Assembly (NCBI GenBank): GCA_028287545.1
Contig: JAQBPL010000280.1
Location: 1 to 5,018, forward strand
Origin: Vulcanimicrobiota bacterium
GTDB lineage: Bacteria; Eremiobacterota; Eremiobacteria; Baltobacterales; Baltobacteraceae
Reading direction: 5' to 3'
Length of the DNA stretch: 5,018 nucleotides
The position numbers and the translations under genes were made by a program. Shown piece by piece: positions 1-5,018 of this stretch (its first letter is position 1; each line of letters begins with the position of its first letter). Under the pieces are notes generated by a model. It saw only the letters and a program-made list of their open reading frames with translations, made no database searches and was not told the DNA's origin.

Positions 1-80
1 GACGGGAACCCAGGTCGAGCAGCGCACGCTGCTCATCGTGCTCGAAGCGATGAAGATGGAGCATCGCATCGAAGCGCCGG
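1..80. repeat. 80-bp exact direct repeat, copy 1 (misplaced biotinyl-domain segment)
   Basis: Every base from 1 to 80 equals the base 433 positions downstream (434-513), and identity stops at 81 versus 514. Read in frame 2 it encodes the biotinylation-site region (LEAMKMEH, Lys codon at 53-55). The carboxylase coding sequence that begins at about 81 is in frame 3, and frame 3 hits a TGA at 51-53 inside the repeat. The copy is therefore not part of a continuous carboxylase gene here. Because the match begins at the very first base, it may extend further left if the window is not a contig end. Likely origins are an assembly artefact or a 433-bp tandem duplication. Confidence 0.97.
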
Positions 81-599
81 GTCGCAGCGGCGCTCCTCGC
101 GCACGACGACGCGTGGCGGCCGGCGCGCGTCGGCGTCCCGCTCGCCTTCGCCCTCGACGGCGAGACCGTGCACGCCGGCGCGACGTACGCCCGTGCGTCG
201 GCCGCGGGGCCGGCCGGGTGGACGCTGACCGGCGGCCTCACCGGGAGCATCGAGCCCGACGCGCGCGGTGCGACGTTCGAGGCGTCGGGCGGGACCGTGA
301 CGGTCGACGGACGCGTCGTGCGCTGGAGCCGTCCGCCCGCACCGAGCGCCGACGCCGAGCACGGAGCGCACGCCGGCGCATCCGGTGATGTAACCGCGCC
401 GATGCCGGGGAAGATCGTGAGCGTGGTAGTCGTGACGGGAACCCAGGTCGAGCAGCGCACGCTGCTCATCGTGCTCGAAGCGATGAAGATGGAGCATCGC
501 ATCGAAGCGCCGGTCGCCGGCACGGTCCGCGAGGTCCGCGTCAAGCCCGGCGACCTCGTGAAGTCCGGCGACATCCTGGTCAAAATCAGCGCCACGTAA
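81..599 (+). CDS. Acyl-CoA carboxylase biotin-carrying (alpha) subunit, C-terminal part (methylcrotonyl-/acetyl-/propionyl-CoA carboxylase type), 5' partial
   Basis: This is the last 172 codons of a biotin-dependent carboxylase alpha subunit; the biotin carboxylase domain is missing to the left. Residues 1 to about 85 (AALLAHDDAWRP, then a beta-rich stretch) resemble the end of the BT domain that docks the beta subunit. A short Ala/Pro-rich linker follows, then a biotinyl domain at about 102-170. That domain carries the APMPGK turn and the EAMKMEH site, with biotinyl Lys at residue 136, and ends in VKPGDLVKSGDILVKI. In the known family, the lysine-bound biotin is carboxylated with ATP and bicarbonate, and the carboxyl group passes to an acyl-CoA. 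The sequence does not say which acyl-CoA; the BT-like region favours a methylcrotonyl-type enzyme. Reading in this frame is credible only from about 81, since upstream is the misplaced repeat. The stop is TAA. It is the first visible gene of an apparent operon with the hydrolase 7 bp downstream. Confidence 0.9.
   Translation, partial: VAAALLAHDDAWRPARVGVPLAFALDGETVHAGATYARASAAGPAGWTLTGGLTGSIEPDARGATFEASGGTVTVDGRVVRWSRPPAPSADAEHGAHAGASGDVTAPMPGKIVSVVVVTGTQVEQRTLLIVLEAMKMEHRIEAPVAGTVREVRVKPGDLVKSGDILVKISAT
434..513. repeat. 80-bp exact direct repeat, copy 2 (native position in biotinyl domain)
   Basis: This is the in-context copy of the repeat. It lies within the intact biotinyl domain of the carboxylase alpha subunit and is read in frame with both flanks. 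The biotinyl lysine codon is AAG at 486-488. After 513 this copy continues as tcgccgg, whereas copy 1 continues as gtcgcagcgg. The short shared tcgc one base further on could be microhomology at a duplication or mis-assembly junction. Confidence 0.97.
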
Positions 600-606
600 C
601 TCGTTC

Positions 607-1380
607 GTGAGAGTCGTACTAATTGCGGGCTGGAACGAGGCCGCGAAATACATGCGCACGTTCATCGACGGGCGCAACGGGATCGAAGGGCTCGCGGGAC
701 TGGGCTTCGACTGCACCGTGTTCCCCGACGGCCACGACGATCTCCGCTCGCGCGTCGACCGCTTCGCGGGTTTTCTCGACGCGATGTATGTCCGCGAACC
801 GGAAGCGTTTCCGATCGCGACGCTCGGCTACAGCGCAGGCGGCTTGGTCAACCGCGGCTTCCTGCGCGCCTACCCGCACCGCGCGCACGAGATCGCCGCG
901 ACGGTGCAGGTCGGGGCACCGAACGGCGGCCTGATCACCCGCTACGCCGCGCTCACGATGAAGCTGGCCTTCTTGCCGAACCACGTGCTCGCCGACATGG
1001 ACGTCGAATCGGACTTCATGTATTGGCTCAACGATTCCGGCGGCAAGTGGGTGCAAGACTGGGACAACCCGCGCAAGAAGCGCTGGGTCGTCGGCGGCGA
1101 TCCGTGGGTCGCGCCGCCCGGCCATCGCCTGCTGCAGATCGGCGGCCGGATGCCGAAGTATCACCTACAGAGCGACGGCGTCGTCATGGTCGAGTCGGCG
1201 TCGCTCGAGAACCGCATCCCGACCATGTGGATCGACAACGACCACGCGAACCATCTCAATCTCGGGGCCGTGTTCAACCCGCTCGCCTTCCTCGTCCGCG
1301 GTTTCAAGAGCGACGACCGGGTCTGGCCGAAGTGCGTCGAACTCACCGCAAAATTTCTTCGATCGGAGCCACTGGAGTGA
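607..1380 (+). CDS. Lipase/esterase-like alpha/beta hydrolase
   Basis: A 257-residue protein with the plan of a compact alpha/beta hydrolase. It opens with a first beta strand and an oxyanion-type turn (VVLIAGWN, residues 3-10). The nucleophile elbow is GYSAGG with Ser76, followed by VGAPNGG (102-108). A probable acid Asp190 lies in SDGVV, and a probable catalytic His216 in ANHLN, comparable to the NHLD context in true lipases. This supports ester hydrolysis; the substrate is unknown. No signal peptide is visible, so it is probably cytoplasmic, unlike secreted lipases. The GTG at 607 is preferred because it keeps the first strand and turn; the next candidate, ATG at 652, would remove them. 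No clear Shine-Dalgarno sequence precedes it, so translation may be coupled to the carboxylase gene ending 7 bp upstream. Its own end overlaps the next gene by 4 bp. Confidence 0.85.
   Translation: MRVVLIAGWNEAAKYMRTFIDGRNGIEGLAGLGFDCTVFPDGHDDLRSRVDRFAGFLDAMYVREPEAFPIATLGYSAGGLVNRGFLRAYPHRAHEIAATVQVGAPNGGLITRYAALTMKLAFLPNHVLADMDVESDFMYWLNDSGGKWVQDWDNPRKKRWVVGGDPWVAPPGHRLLQIGGRMPKYHLQSDGVVMVESASLENRIPTMWIDNDHANHLNLGAVFNPLAFLVRGFKSDDRVWPKCVELTAKFLRSEPLE
1365..1368 (+). promoter_or_regulatory. Ribosome binding site deciding the GTG start of the PLP enzyme
   Basis: GGAG lies 8 bases upstream of the GTG at 1377, inside the 3' end of the hydrolase gene. It supports 1377 as the start rather than any of the much longer upstream readings of the same frame. 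It also supports translational coupling through the GTGA overlap. Confidence 0.65.
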
Positions 1381-2582
1381 AATTCGACCGCTTTCCCGCC
1401 GTCGCAGCCGCTCGCGCGGACGGAGGCGTGCTCGCCGACAACGCGGGCGGAACGCAGGTGCCGCGCGAGACGATCCTCGCGATCTCGGAATATCTGGCTC
1501 GCGACAACGCCCAGCAAGGCGGAACGTTCGCGCGCAAGATACGAACGACGGAGATGGTCGCGGCCGCGCGCGCCGCGCACGCGGAATTGCTGGGCGTGCC
1601 GCCGGAACGCGTCTCGTTCGGCGCGAACTCGACCTCGATCGCCTTCGATCTCGCCCGCGCGATCTCGCATACCGTCCGGAGCGGCGACCGCGTCGTCGTC
1701 ACCGACACCGACCACTACGCCAACGTGATCCCGTGGACGTCGCTCGCGCGCTTCGGCGCGACGGTCGACGCGATCCCGGTCGACGCCCGCGGCGAACTCG
1801 ACGAGCGGGCGCTCGCGGACGCGCTGGCGCGCGAGCCGATCCTCGTCGCCCTGCCGTGGGCGTCGAACGGGACCGGCAACGTGTTCGACGTCGCCCGGCT
1901 CGCCGACGCGGCCAAAGACGCCGGCGCAATGGTCGTCGTCGATGCCGTGCAAGCCGCACCGCACCTTCCGCTCGACATCCCGCCCGCGGTCGACGCTGTC
2001 TTCTTCTCGCTCTACAAAGTCTACGGACCGCACCTCGGCGCGCTCTACGCGCATCCGGACTTGGCGGAGCGGTTCTTCACCGCCGACGATGCACGGCTGC
2101 CGAGCCCGGGCCTCAACTGGTCGATGGAGACCGGAACGCAGAGCCACGAGGGGCTCGCGGGCTGGCTCGGGACGATGGCGTACCTGCGCGAGTTGGGCAG
2201 CGGCAACGCGCGCTCCGCGATCGCCCGGATCGCCGCGTTCGAGGACGAGCTCGCGCGCTACGCGCTCGCACGCTTCGCCGAGCGCGAGGAGTCAGTAGCG
2301 CTCTACGGCCGCCCCGCTACCGAGGCACGTCTGCCGGTGTTCGCGTTCAACCTGCGCGGTGTTGCACCGGACGTCGTCGCATCGGCGCTCGCGGCGAGCG
2401 GTATCGAAGCGGCACTGGGCGACTACTACACGCCGCGTTTGATGCGCACGCTGGCGCCAGAGACCGGCGGGATCGCGGTCCGCCTCTCGTTCTCGCACTA
2501 TAACGACACCGCCGACATCGACCGGTGCTTCGCGGCGATCGACGCCGTTCGCGAAAGCAGCGCGCCTACGATCCGGTCGTAA
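1377..2582 (+). CDS. Class V aminotransferase-fold PLP enzyme, cysteine-desulfurase-like (VC1184-type subfamily)
   Basis: A 401-residue, full-length fold-type I PLP enzyme. In order: N-terminal LADNAGGTQVP (19-29); FGANSTS (81-87) for phosphate binding; TDHYANVIPW (111-120), with His113 expected to stack on the PLP ring; VVVDAVQ (187-192), with Asp189 for the pyridine nitrogen; FFSLYKVYGPHLGALY (209-224), with Schiff-base Lys214; ETGTQ (251-255); and RLSFSHYN (369-376), with Arg369 likely binding substrate carboxylate. These resemble the cysteine-desulfurase-like VC1184-type subfamily. The only cysteine is Cys384, near the C-terminus, so the mobile-loop persulfide cysteine of NifS/IscS/SufS is absent. 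I infer an aminotransferase, lyase or other PLP reaction rather than normal sulfur transfer. No Fe-S assembly genes are nearby. The GTG start overlaps the hydrolase stop (GTGA). The end overlaps the convergent lipoprotein gene by 17 bp. Confidence 0.88.
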   Translation: MKFDRFPAVAAARADGGVLADNAGGTQVPRETILAISEYLARDNAQQGGTFARKIRTTEMVAAARAAHAELLGVPPERVSFGANSTSIAFDLARAISHTVRSGDRVVVTDTDHYANVIPWTSLARFGATVDAIPVDARGELDERALADALAREPILVALPWASNGTGNVFDVARLADAAKDAGAMVVVDAVQAAPHLPLDIPPAVDAVFFSLYKVYGPHLGALYAHPDLAERFFTADDARLPSPGLNWSMETGTQSHEGLAGWLGTMAYLRELGSGNARSAIARIAAFEDELARYALARFAEREESVALYGRPATEARLPVFAFNLRGVAPDVVASALAASGIEAALGDYYTPRLMRTLAPETGGIAVRLSFSHYNDTADIDRCFAAIDAVRESSAPTIRS

Positions 2583-2991
2583 ACGTTCCGAGTATTGACG
2601 CTCGCGGGTTGCAGGGATCGCCCAGGATGTTCGCCGCGAGCTGGGCGCGGTAGGTGGTCTGGCTTTGCAGGATCGGGACGGACGCCGCGGCGTTGGCGGC
2701 CGTCCCGGTGATCGCGCCGCCCTGCACCGGCGCTCCGACGGTAGGATAGAGCGTCAGCGAGCCCGCCAACATCCGGGCATCGGCAACCGAGAACGAGATC
2801 GACCCCACGGTCGTGGAGATGCCGGTCGCCCCCGCCGCGGGCGAGATCAAGTCGCCGGCGATCAGCGCCGCCGTGCAAAATGCGACCGGCCCCGGTCCCC
2901 CGCCCGTACCCGGACCGCCGGCCGTGCCGCCGCCGCAACTGGTGAAGACAGAGAGCGCGAACACGGCCGCGATCAAGGCTTTGACCAGCAT
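2566..2991 (-). CDS. Small lipoprotein with one bacterial Ig-like (Big_5-like) domain
   Basis: A 141-residue precursor. It starts with MLVK, a hydrophobic core at 5-16, then VFTSC. Cys19 is the probable lipidated residue; Phe at -3 of the lipobox is unusual but tolerable. A Gly/Pro-rich tether (20-36) follows. Residues about 48-139 resemble one Big_5/SbsA-type Ig-like domain: SPAAGATGIS, then ISFSV, SLTLYPTVGAPV, QTTYRAQLAAN, and the closing GTFTT. Cys39 and Cys127 could form a disulfide outside the cytoplasm. The expected place is the cell envelope; the function is unknown, perhaps adhesion or a structural role. Repeat-containing relatives usually carry several such domains, so a single one with a short tether is minimal. 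The ATG at 2991 has a good ribosome binding site. The gene diverges from the amidohydrolase and converges on the PLP enzyme, sharing 17 bp with it. Confidence 0.82.
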   Translation of the reverse strand: MLVKALIAAVFALSVFTSCGGGTAGGPGTGGGPGPVAFCTAALIAGDLISPAAGATGISTTVGSISFSVADARMLAGSLTLYPTVGAPVQGGAITGTAANAAASVPILQSQTTYRAQLAANILGDPCNPRASILGTFTTGS

Positions 2992-2995
2992 CTTT

Positions 2996-3002
2996 TCACC
3001 CC
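2996..3002 (-). promoter_or_regulatory. Ribosome binding site of the lipoprotein gene
   Basis: On the minus strand GGGGTGA ends 4 bases before the ATG at 2991. GGTGA matches the 3' part of the Shine-Dalgarno consensus (AGGAGGTGA). This supports the chosen start and argues that the minus-strand frame is a real gene. Confidence 0.6.
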
Positions 3003-3024
3003 GTCACCCTTAGCAAGAATTGGC

Positions 3025-3030
3025 TATAAC
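3025..3030 (+). promoter_or_regulatory. Possible -10 element (TATAAC) in the divergent intergenic region
   Basis: The 100 bp between the divergent lipoprotein and amidohydrolase starts (2992-3091) must hold promoters for both directions. TATAAC at 3025-3030 is the best -10-like hexamer on the + strand and lies 61 bp before the ATG at 3092. No good -35 box is seen 16-18 bp upstream, so this is weak. No operator palindrome was recognised. A purine-rich GGGAGG at 3055-3060 is too far from the ATG to serve it. Confidence 0.25.
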
Positions 3031-3091
3031 CGAGCTGAGGCGGATCGTTCGTGCGGGAGGCGGACGCTCCTGCGAGTCCGTACGAGCCGGG

Positions 3092-4267
3092 ATGCGCATC
3101 GCGATCCGTACCGGCACCCTCTATGACGGATCGGCGAATCCGCCGCGCACGCGCGTCACGCTCCTGATCGAGAACGGCCGCGTGAGCCGAATCGCGGGCG
3201 ACGGCGAGACCGTCGAGGCGGACCGAACCTACGAGGCGGCGTGCGTCGTCCCGGGTCTGATCAACGCCCACGCGCACCTCGAGATGAACGGCGAGCCCGA
3301 CACGCAGGGGATCTACCTCATTCGCACGCCGACGGAACGAACGCTCGACGCGGCGCGCAACGCCCGGCTCGCGCTCGAAGGCGGCGTCACGACGCTGCGC
3401 GATCTTGGCGGAAAAGAATCGAACGCAGTCGCCTTGCGCGATGCGATCGCGAAGGGTGACCACGTGGGTCCGACGATCGTGCCGGCCGGCCGCGCGCTGT
3501 GCATGACCGGCGGCCACGGCGCGTTCATCGGCCGCGAGACGGACGGGCCGTGGGACGCGCGCAAAGGAGTGCGCGAGCAGCTCAAGGCCGGCGCAAGCTG
3601 CATCAAGCTGATCGCGACCGGCGGTGTGCTCACCAAAGGCGCCGTTCCCGGACTCGACCAGCTCAGCGAAGAAGAGATGCGCGCTGCGATCGAGGAGGCG
3701 CACACGCACGGCTTGCGCGTCGCGGCGCACGCGATCGGGACGAACGGCATCAAAAATGCCCTGCGTGCCGGCGTCGACTCGATCGAGCACGGCCACCTGC
3801 TCGACGACGAAGCGATCGAGCTGTTCAAAGCGCGCGGCACGTACCTCGTGCCTACACTCGCCGCCGTTTCGTGCATCTACGAGAACGCGGCGAGCGGTGC
3901 GCAGCCGGATTTCGTCGTTCGCAAAGCGACGGAGTTGTACGAACGTGCGCAGGTCAACATCGGAAAGGCTTGGCGCGCAGGCGTCACGATCGCCGGCGGC
4001 TCAGACGCCGGCACGCCGTACAACCGCCATCAAGACTACGCCTACGAGGTCGAACTGATGTCGACGATGCTCGGCATGAGCGCGCAGCAGGCGCTGACTG
4101 CGGCGACGGCGACCGCCGGGGCGCTGCTCGGCGTCGACGCGGGGACGCTCGCGCCGGAGCGCCCCGCCGATTTGTTGCTCCTCGACCGCGACGTCGGTGC
4201 CGACGTCCGCGCGCTGCGGTCGCCGCGCGTCGTGATCAAGGGCGGCGTCGTCGTACCAGGCGGGTAG
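3092..4267 (+). CDS. Metal-dependent amidohydrolase (imidazolonepropionase / Xaa-Pro dipeptidase-like)
   Basis: A 391-residue, near full-length member of the amidohydrolase superfamily. A small N-terminal beta domain (RTGTLYDG, residues 6-13; LIENGRVSRI, 25-34) leads into the TIM barrel. The metal ligands are in place: NAHAH with His60 and His62; Lys172 in CIKLIATGG, likely carboxylated and bridging two zinc ions; His213 in VAAHAIG; His233 in IEHGH; and the catalytic Asp305 in GGSDAG. The C-terminal part closes the beta domain (APERPADLLLLD, 354-365). The pattern fits the binuclear Xaa-Pro/Xaa-Arg dipeptidase-like group, which cleaves peptide or N-acyl amide bonds, but the substrate cannot be read. 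No signal peptide is visible, so it is probably cytoplasmic. ATG 3092 is chosen because family similarity begins there. The same frame runs back to a TTG at 3020, adding 24 unfamiliar residues. The stop lies 8 bp before the next gene. Confidence 0.92.
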   Translation: MRIAIRTGTLYDGSANPPRTRVTLLIENGRVSRIAGDGETVEADRTYEAACVVPGLINAHAHLEMNGEPDTQGIYLIRTPTERTLDAARNARLALEGGVTTLRDLGGKESNAVALRDAIAKGDHVGPTIVPAGRALCMTGGHGAFIGRETDGPWDARKGVREQLKAGASCIKLIATGGVLTKGAVPGLDQLSEEEMRAAIEEAHTHGLRVAAHAIGTNGIKNALRAGVDSIEHGHLLDDEAIELFKARGTYLVPTLAAVSCIYENAASGAQPDFVVRKATELYERAQVNIGKAWRAGVTIAGGSDAGTPYNRHQDYAYEVELMSTMLGMSAQQALTAATATAGALLGVDAGTLAPERPADLLLLDRDVGADVRALRSPRVVIKGGVVVPGG

Positions 4268-4275
4268 AAAGTGCC

Positions 4276-4617
4276 ATGACGTCTAGCAATCAAACACGGC
4301 CGGCAGGTATGGTAGAGCACGTCCTGCTGATGGAAGTACAGTCGGAACAGTACGATCAGATCCTACGCGATACGTCTGCCGATGTGCAGCGACTCGGCTC
4401 CAAGATCGACGGATTGCTCGGCGCCGAGCTCTATGCGACGGACGATCGAACACACGTCCTGGTGGTGAGCCACTGGGTCGACGACGCTGCTTGGGGCAAG
4501 GCGCAATGGAACGACGACATGCAGAATGCCGTCGTAGCGCGCTTCACTTCGGCTCAGGTCGTGCACTCGAGGCTCTACCGGCGCATCGCTCTCGAAGTCG
4601 AATCTGGACCGTCCTAG
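4276..4617 (+). CDS. Small dimeric alpha/beta-barrel protein, ABM (antibiotic biosynthesis monooxygenase)-like
   Basis: A 113-residue protein whose residues 13-104 look like a single ferredoxin-like alpha/beta-barrel domain. A first strand (VEHVLLMEV) is followed by a helix (QYDQILRDTSADVQRL), a hairpin (GLLGAELYAT, then THVLVVSHWVDD), a helix starting AWGKAQWNDD, and a last strand (VVHSRLYRRI). The strand-Trp-helix arrangement (SHWVDDAAW) is typical of ABM-type proteins, which work as dimers. Some are cofactor-free oxygenases and others are heme-degrading or regulatory. No heme-ligand motif is evident, so no reaction is assigned. ATG 4276 begins 8 bp after the amidohydrolase stop, suggesting cotranscription. 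A second possible start is the ATG at 4309, at the edge of the conserved domain. Only a weak purine-rich GAAAG (4267-4271) precedes 4276. By eye the gene is somewhat less GC-rich than its neighbours. A hairpin terminator follows. Confidence 0.75.
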   Translation: MTSSNQTRPAGMVEHVLLMEVQSEQYDQILRDTSADVQRLGSKIDGLLGAELYATDDRTHVLVVSHWVDDAAWGKAQWNDDMQNAVVARFTSAQVVHSRLYRRIALEVESGPS

Positions 4618-4637
4618 AGTCGACGTATCTCCGAGAG

Positions 4638-4664
4638 AGAGCCCGGCTCTGGTGCCGGGCTCTT
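4638..4664 (+). terminator. Rho-independent-type hairpin terminator after the amidohydrolase/ABM operon
   Basis: A perfect 10-bp stem (4638-4647 AGAGCCCGGC pairing with 4654-4663) encloses a 6-base loop, TCTGGT. The + strand tail is only TCTT, so the U-tract is weak. The minus-strand side has no T-run. It starts 20 bp after the ABM-like stop codon and most likely ends the + strand transcript. It may also act as a barrier against the converging minus-strand genes. Confidence 0.75.
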
Positions 4665-4668
4665 CACA

Positions 4669-4821
4669 TCAGGCCAATGCGTCACTGAACGCGAGTGAGC
4701 GTAGACGTTTTCCGTTCAGCTTGAAAATCGCGTTGGCGATCGCCGGGACGAAGATCTCGCCGATCCCCGTCGGCGGCGCCAAAAAACCATCAGATTCCAC
4801 CACGCGCTTCGACCTGCACCG
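4669..4821 (-). pseudogene. C-terminal remnant of a xanthine dehydrogenase / aldehyde oxidase molybdopterin-binding subunit
   Basis: Translating the minus strand from 4821 to the TGA at 4671-4669 gives 50 codons. From residue 7 they read as the very end of a molybdenum hydroxylase large subunit: VVESDG (7-12), PPTGIGE (16-22), PAIANAIF (26-33) and GKRLRSLAF (37-45). The GxGE segment belongs to the molybdenum-cofactor active site in this family, and AIANAIF...GKR.R.L is its usual C-terminal signature. The family's large subunit is roughly 700-780 residues, so nearly all of the gene is gone. Between GE and PAIAN there are only three residues, where I expect about seven. An in-frame TGA at 4824-4822 blocks extension upstream. 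I read this as a deletion scar; a short live ORF from the GTG at residue 7 or 8 is possible but unlikely. Confidence 0.68.
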
Positions 4822-4827
4822 TCACCA

Positions 4828-5018
4828 CTAGGCCTCTTCCTGAACGCGTTCGTCTTCTACGCAGCGCAGCGCGCACTCGAGAATTTCCCGGAGCGCTCGC
4901 TGGCTGCAGCTGCTCAGCGCGCGGATTGCGGGCGGGGGTTCAAAGAAACGCTCTTCGACCCGCTCCCGCATTCGGCGTCCCGACGCGGTGAGGAACACCC
5001 GCCTGACCCGGCGATCGT
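4828..5018 (-). CDS. MarR-type winged-helix regulator, C-terminal part (5' end outside window)
   Basis: The minus strand from 5016 to the TAG at 4830-4828 encodes 62 C-terminal residues; the start lies beyond the right edge. DRRVRRVFLTASGRRM (1-16) matches the beta-hairpin wing of MarR-family regulators (typically D.R...V.LT..G). The rest (RERVEERFF, then SQRALREILECALRCVEDERV) would be the helices that follow the wing and form the dimer interface. Such proteins usually repress nearby genes and respond to small aromatic or phenolic ligands, or to cysteine oxidation. Three cysteines (37, 48 and 52) fall in the C-terminal helices, but redox sensing would be speculation. The DNA-recognition helix is not in the window. 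PadR or another winged-helix family remains possible. Its stop is followed in frame by TGG-TGA and then the molybdoenzyme remnant. Confidence 0.75.
   Translation of the reverse strand, partial: DRRVRRVFLTASGRRMRERVEERFFEPPPAIRALSSCSQRALREILECALRCVEDERVQEEA

Noticed and set aside
38..388. An open frame starting in the 80-bp repeat (LEAMKMEH...) and running to 388
   Set aside because: Only its first ~14 residues are meaningful. After 80 it is an Arg-rich shadow of the carboxylase gene. It would be a real tail only if the 433-bp duplication is genuine.
1161..2147. A long minus-strand open frame opposite the hydrolase and PLP enzyme genes
   Set aside because: Arg-rich, low-complexity composition typical of antisense frames in high-GC DNA. 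The + strand genes carry clear catalytic motifs over the same bases.
2996..3796. Minus-strand open frame opposite the amidohydrolase
   Set aside because: No recognisable domain; an antisense shadow of a gene whose metal ligands are all present on the + strand.
3499..4274. Upstream extension of the ABM-like reading frame across the amidohydrolase gene
   Set aside because: The extension is Arg-rich shadow translation. Domain similarity starts only after 4276, so a fusion protein is not supported.
4618..4720. Possible small RNA or riboswitch downstream of 4617
   Set aside because: Only one simple hairpin is present, well explained as a terminator. The rest is the molybdoenzyme remnant on the minus strand.
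1..5018. CRISPR array, IS element, tRNA/rRNA, phage or toxin-antitoxin genes
   Set aside because: No regularly spaced repeats, terminal inverted repeats, transposase motifs, tRNA-like cloverleaf or rRNA sequence was seen. The only repeat is the 80-bp pair.

Overview
The window looks like part of a chromosome from a high-GC, probably free-living, aerobic or facultatively aerobic bacterium. It is gene-dense, third codon positions are strongly G/C-biased, genes sit in short overlapping or closely spaced runs, and starts include GTG as well as ATG. No phage, IS, CRISPR or defence genes are visible. A lineage such as Candidatus Eremiobacterota (WPS-2) would fit the lipoprotein style and gene content, but this is only an impression and is not shown by the sequence.

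Layout. Bases 1-80 are an exact direct copy of 434-513, the stretch encoding the biotinylation site. They are out of frame with what follows, so they mark an assembly error at a contig end or the edge of a 433-bp tandem duplication. From 81 to 599 runs the 3' end of an acyl-CoA carboxylase biotin-carrying (alpha) subunit: the end of the BT domain, then the biotinyl domain. After 7 bp comes a lipase-like alpha/beta hydrolase (607-1380), then, overlapping it by 4 bp (GTGA), a class V PLP enzyme of the cysteine-desulfurase-like type without a usable catalytic cysteine (1377-2582). These three genes form an apparent + strand operon.

A small minus-strand lipoprotein gene with one Ig-like domain (2566-2991) converges on that operon and overlaps the PLP enzyme gene tail-to-tail by 17 bp. 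It diverges from a metal-dependent amidohydrolase (3092-4267), which is followed 8 bp later by a small dimeric alpha/beta-barrel (ABM-like) protein (4276-4617) and a hairpin terminator (4638-4663).

The right end (4669-5018) has no long complete ORF, but the minus strand explains nearly all of it. It holds the C-terminal 62 codons of a MarR-type regulator running off the window, then a ~45-50 codon remnant of the C-terminus of a xanthine dehydrogenase/aldehyde oxidase molybdopterin-binding subunit. The two lie in the same reading frame, separated by TAG-TGG-TGA. This looks like the scar of a deletion.

Together the genes suggest ordinary catabolism: acyl-CoA carboxylation, ester hydrolysis, PLP chemistry and peptide or amide hydrolysis. 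I see no convincing new multi-gene system. The points worth checking are the terminal repeat, the cysteine-less NifS-like enzyme and the hidden molybdoenzyme remnant beside the regulator.
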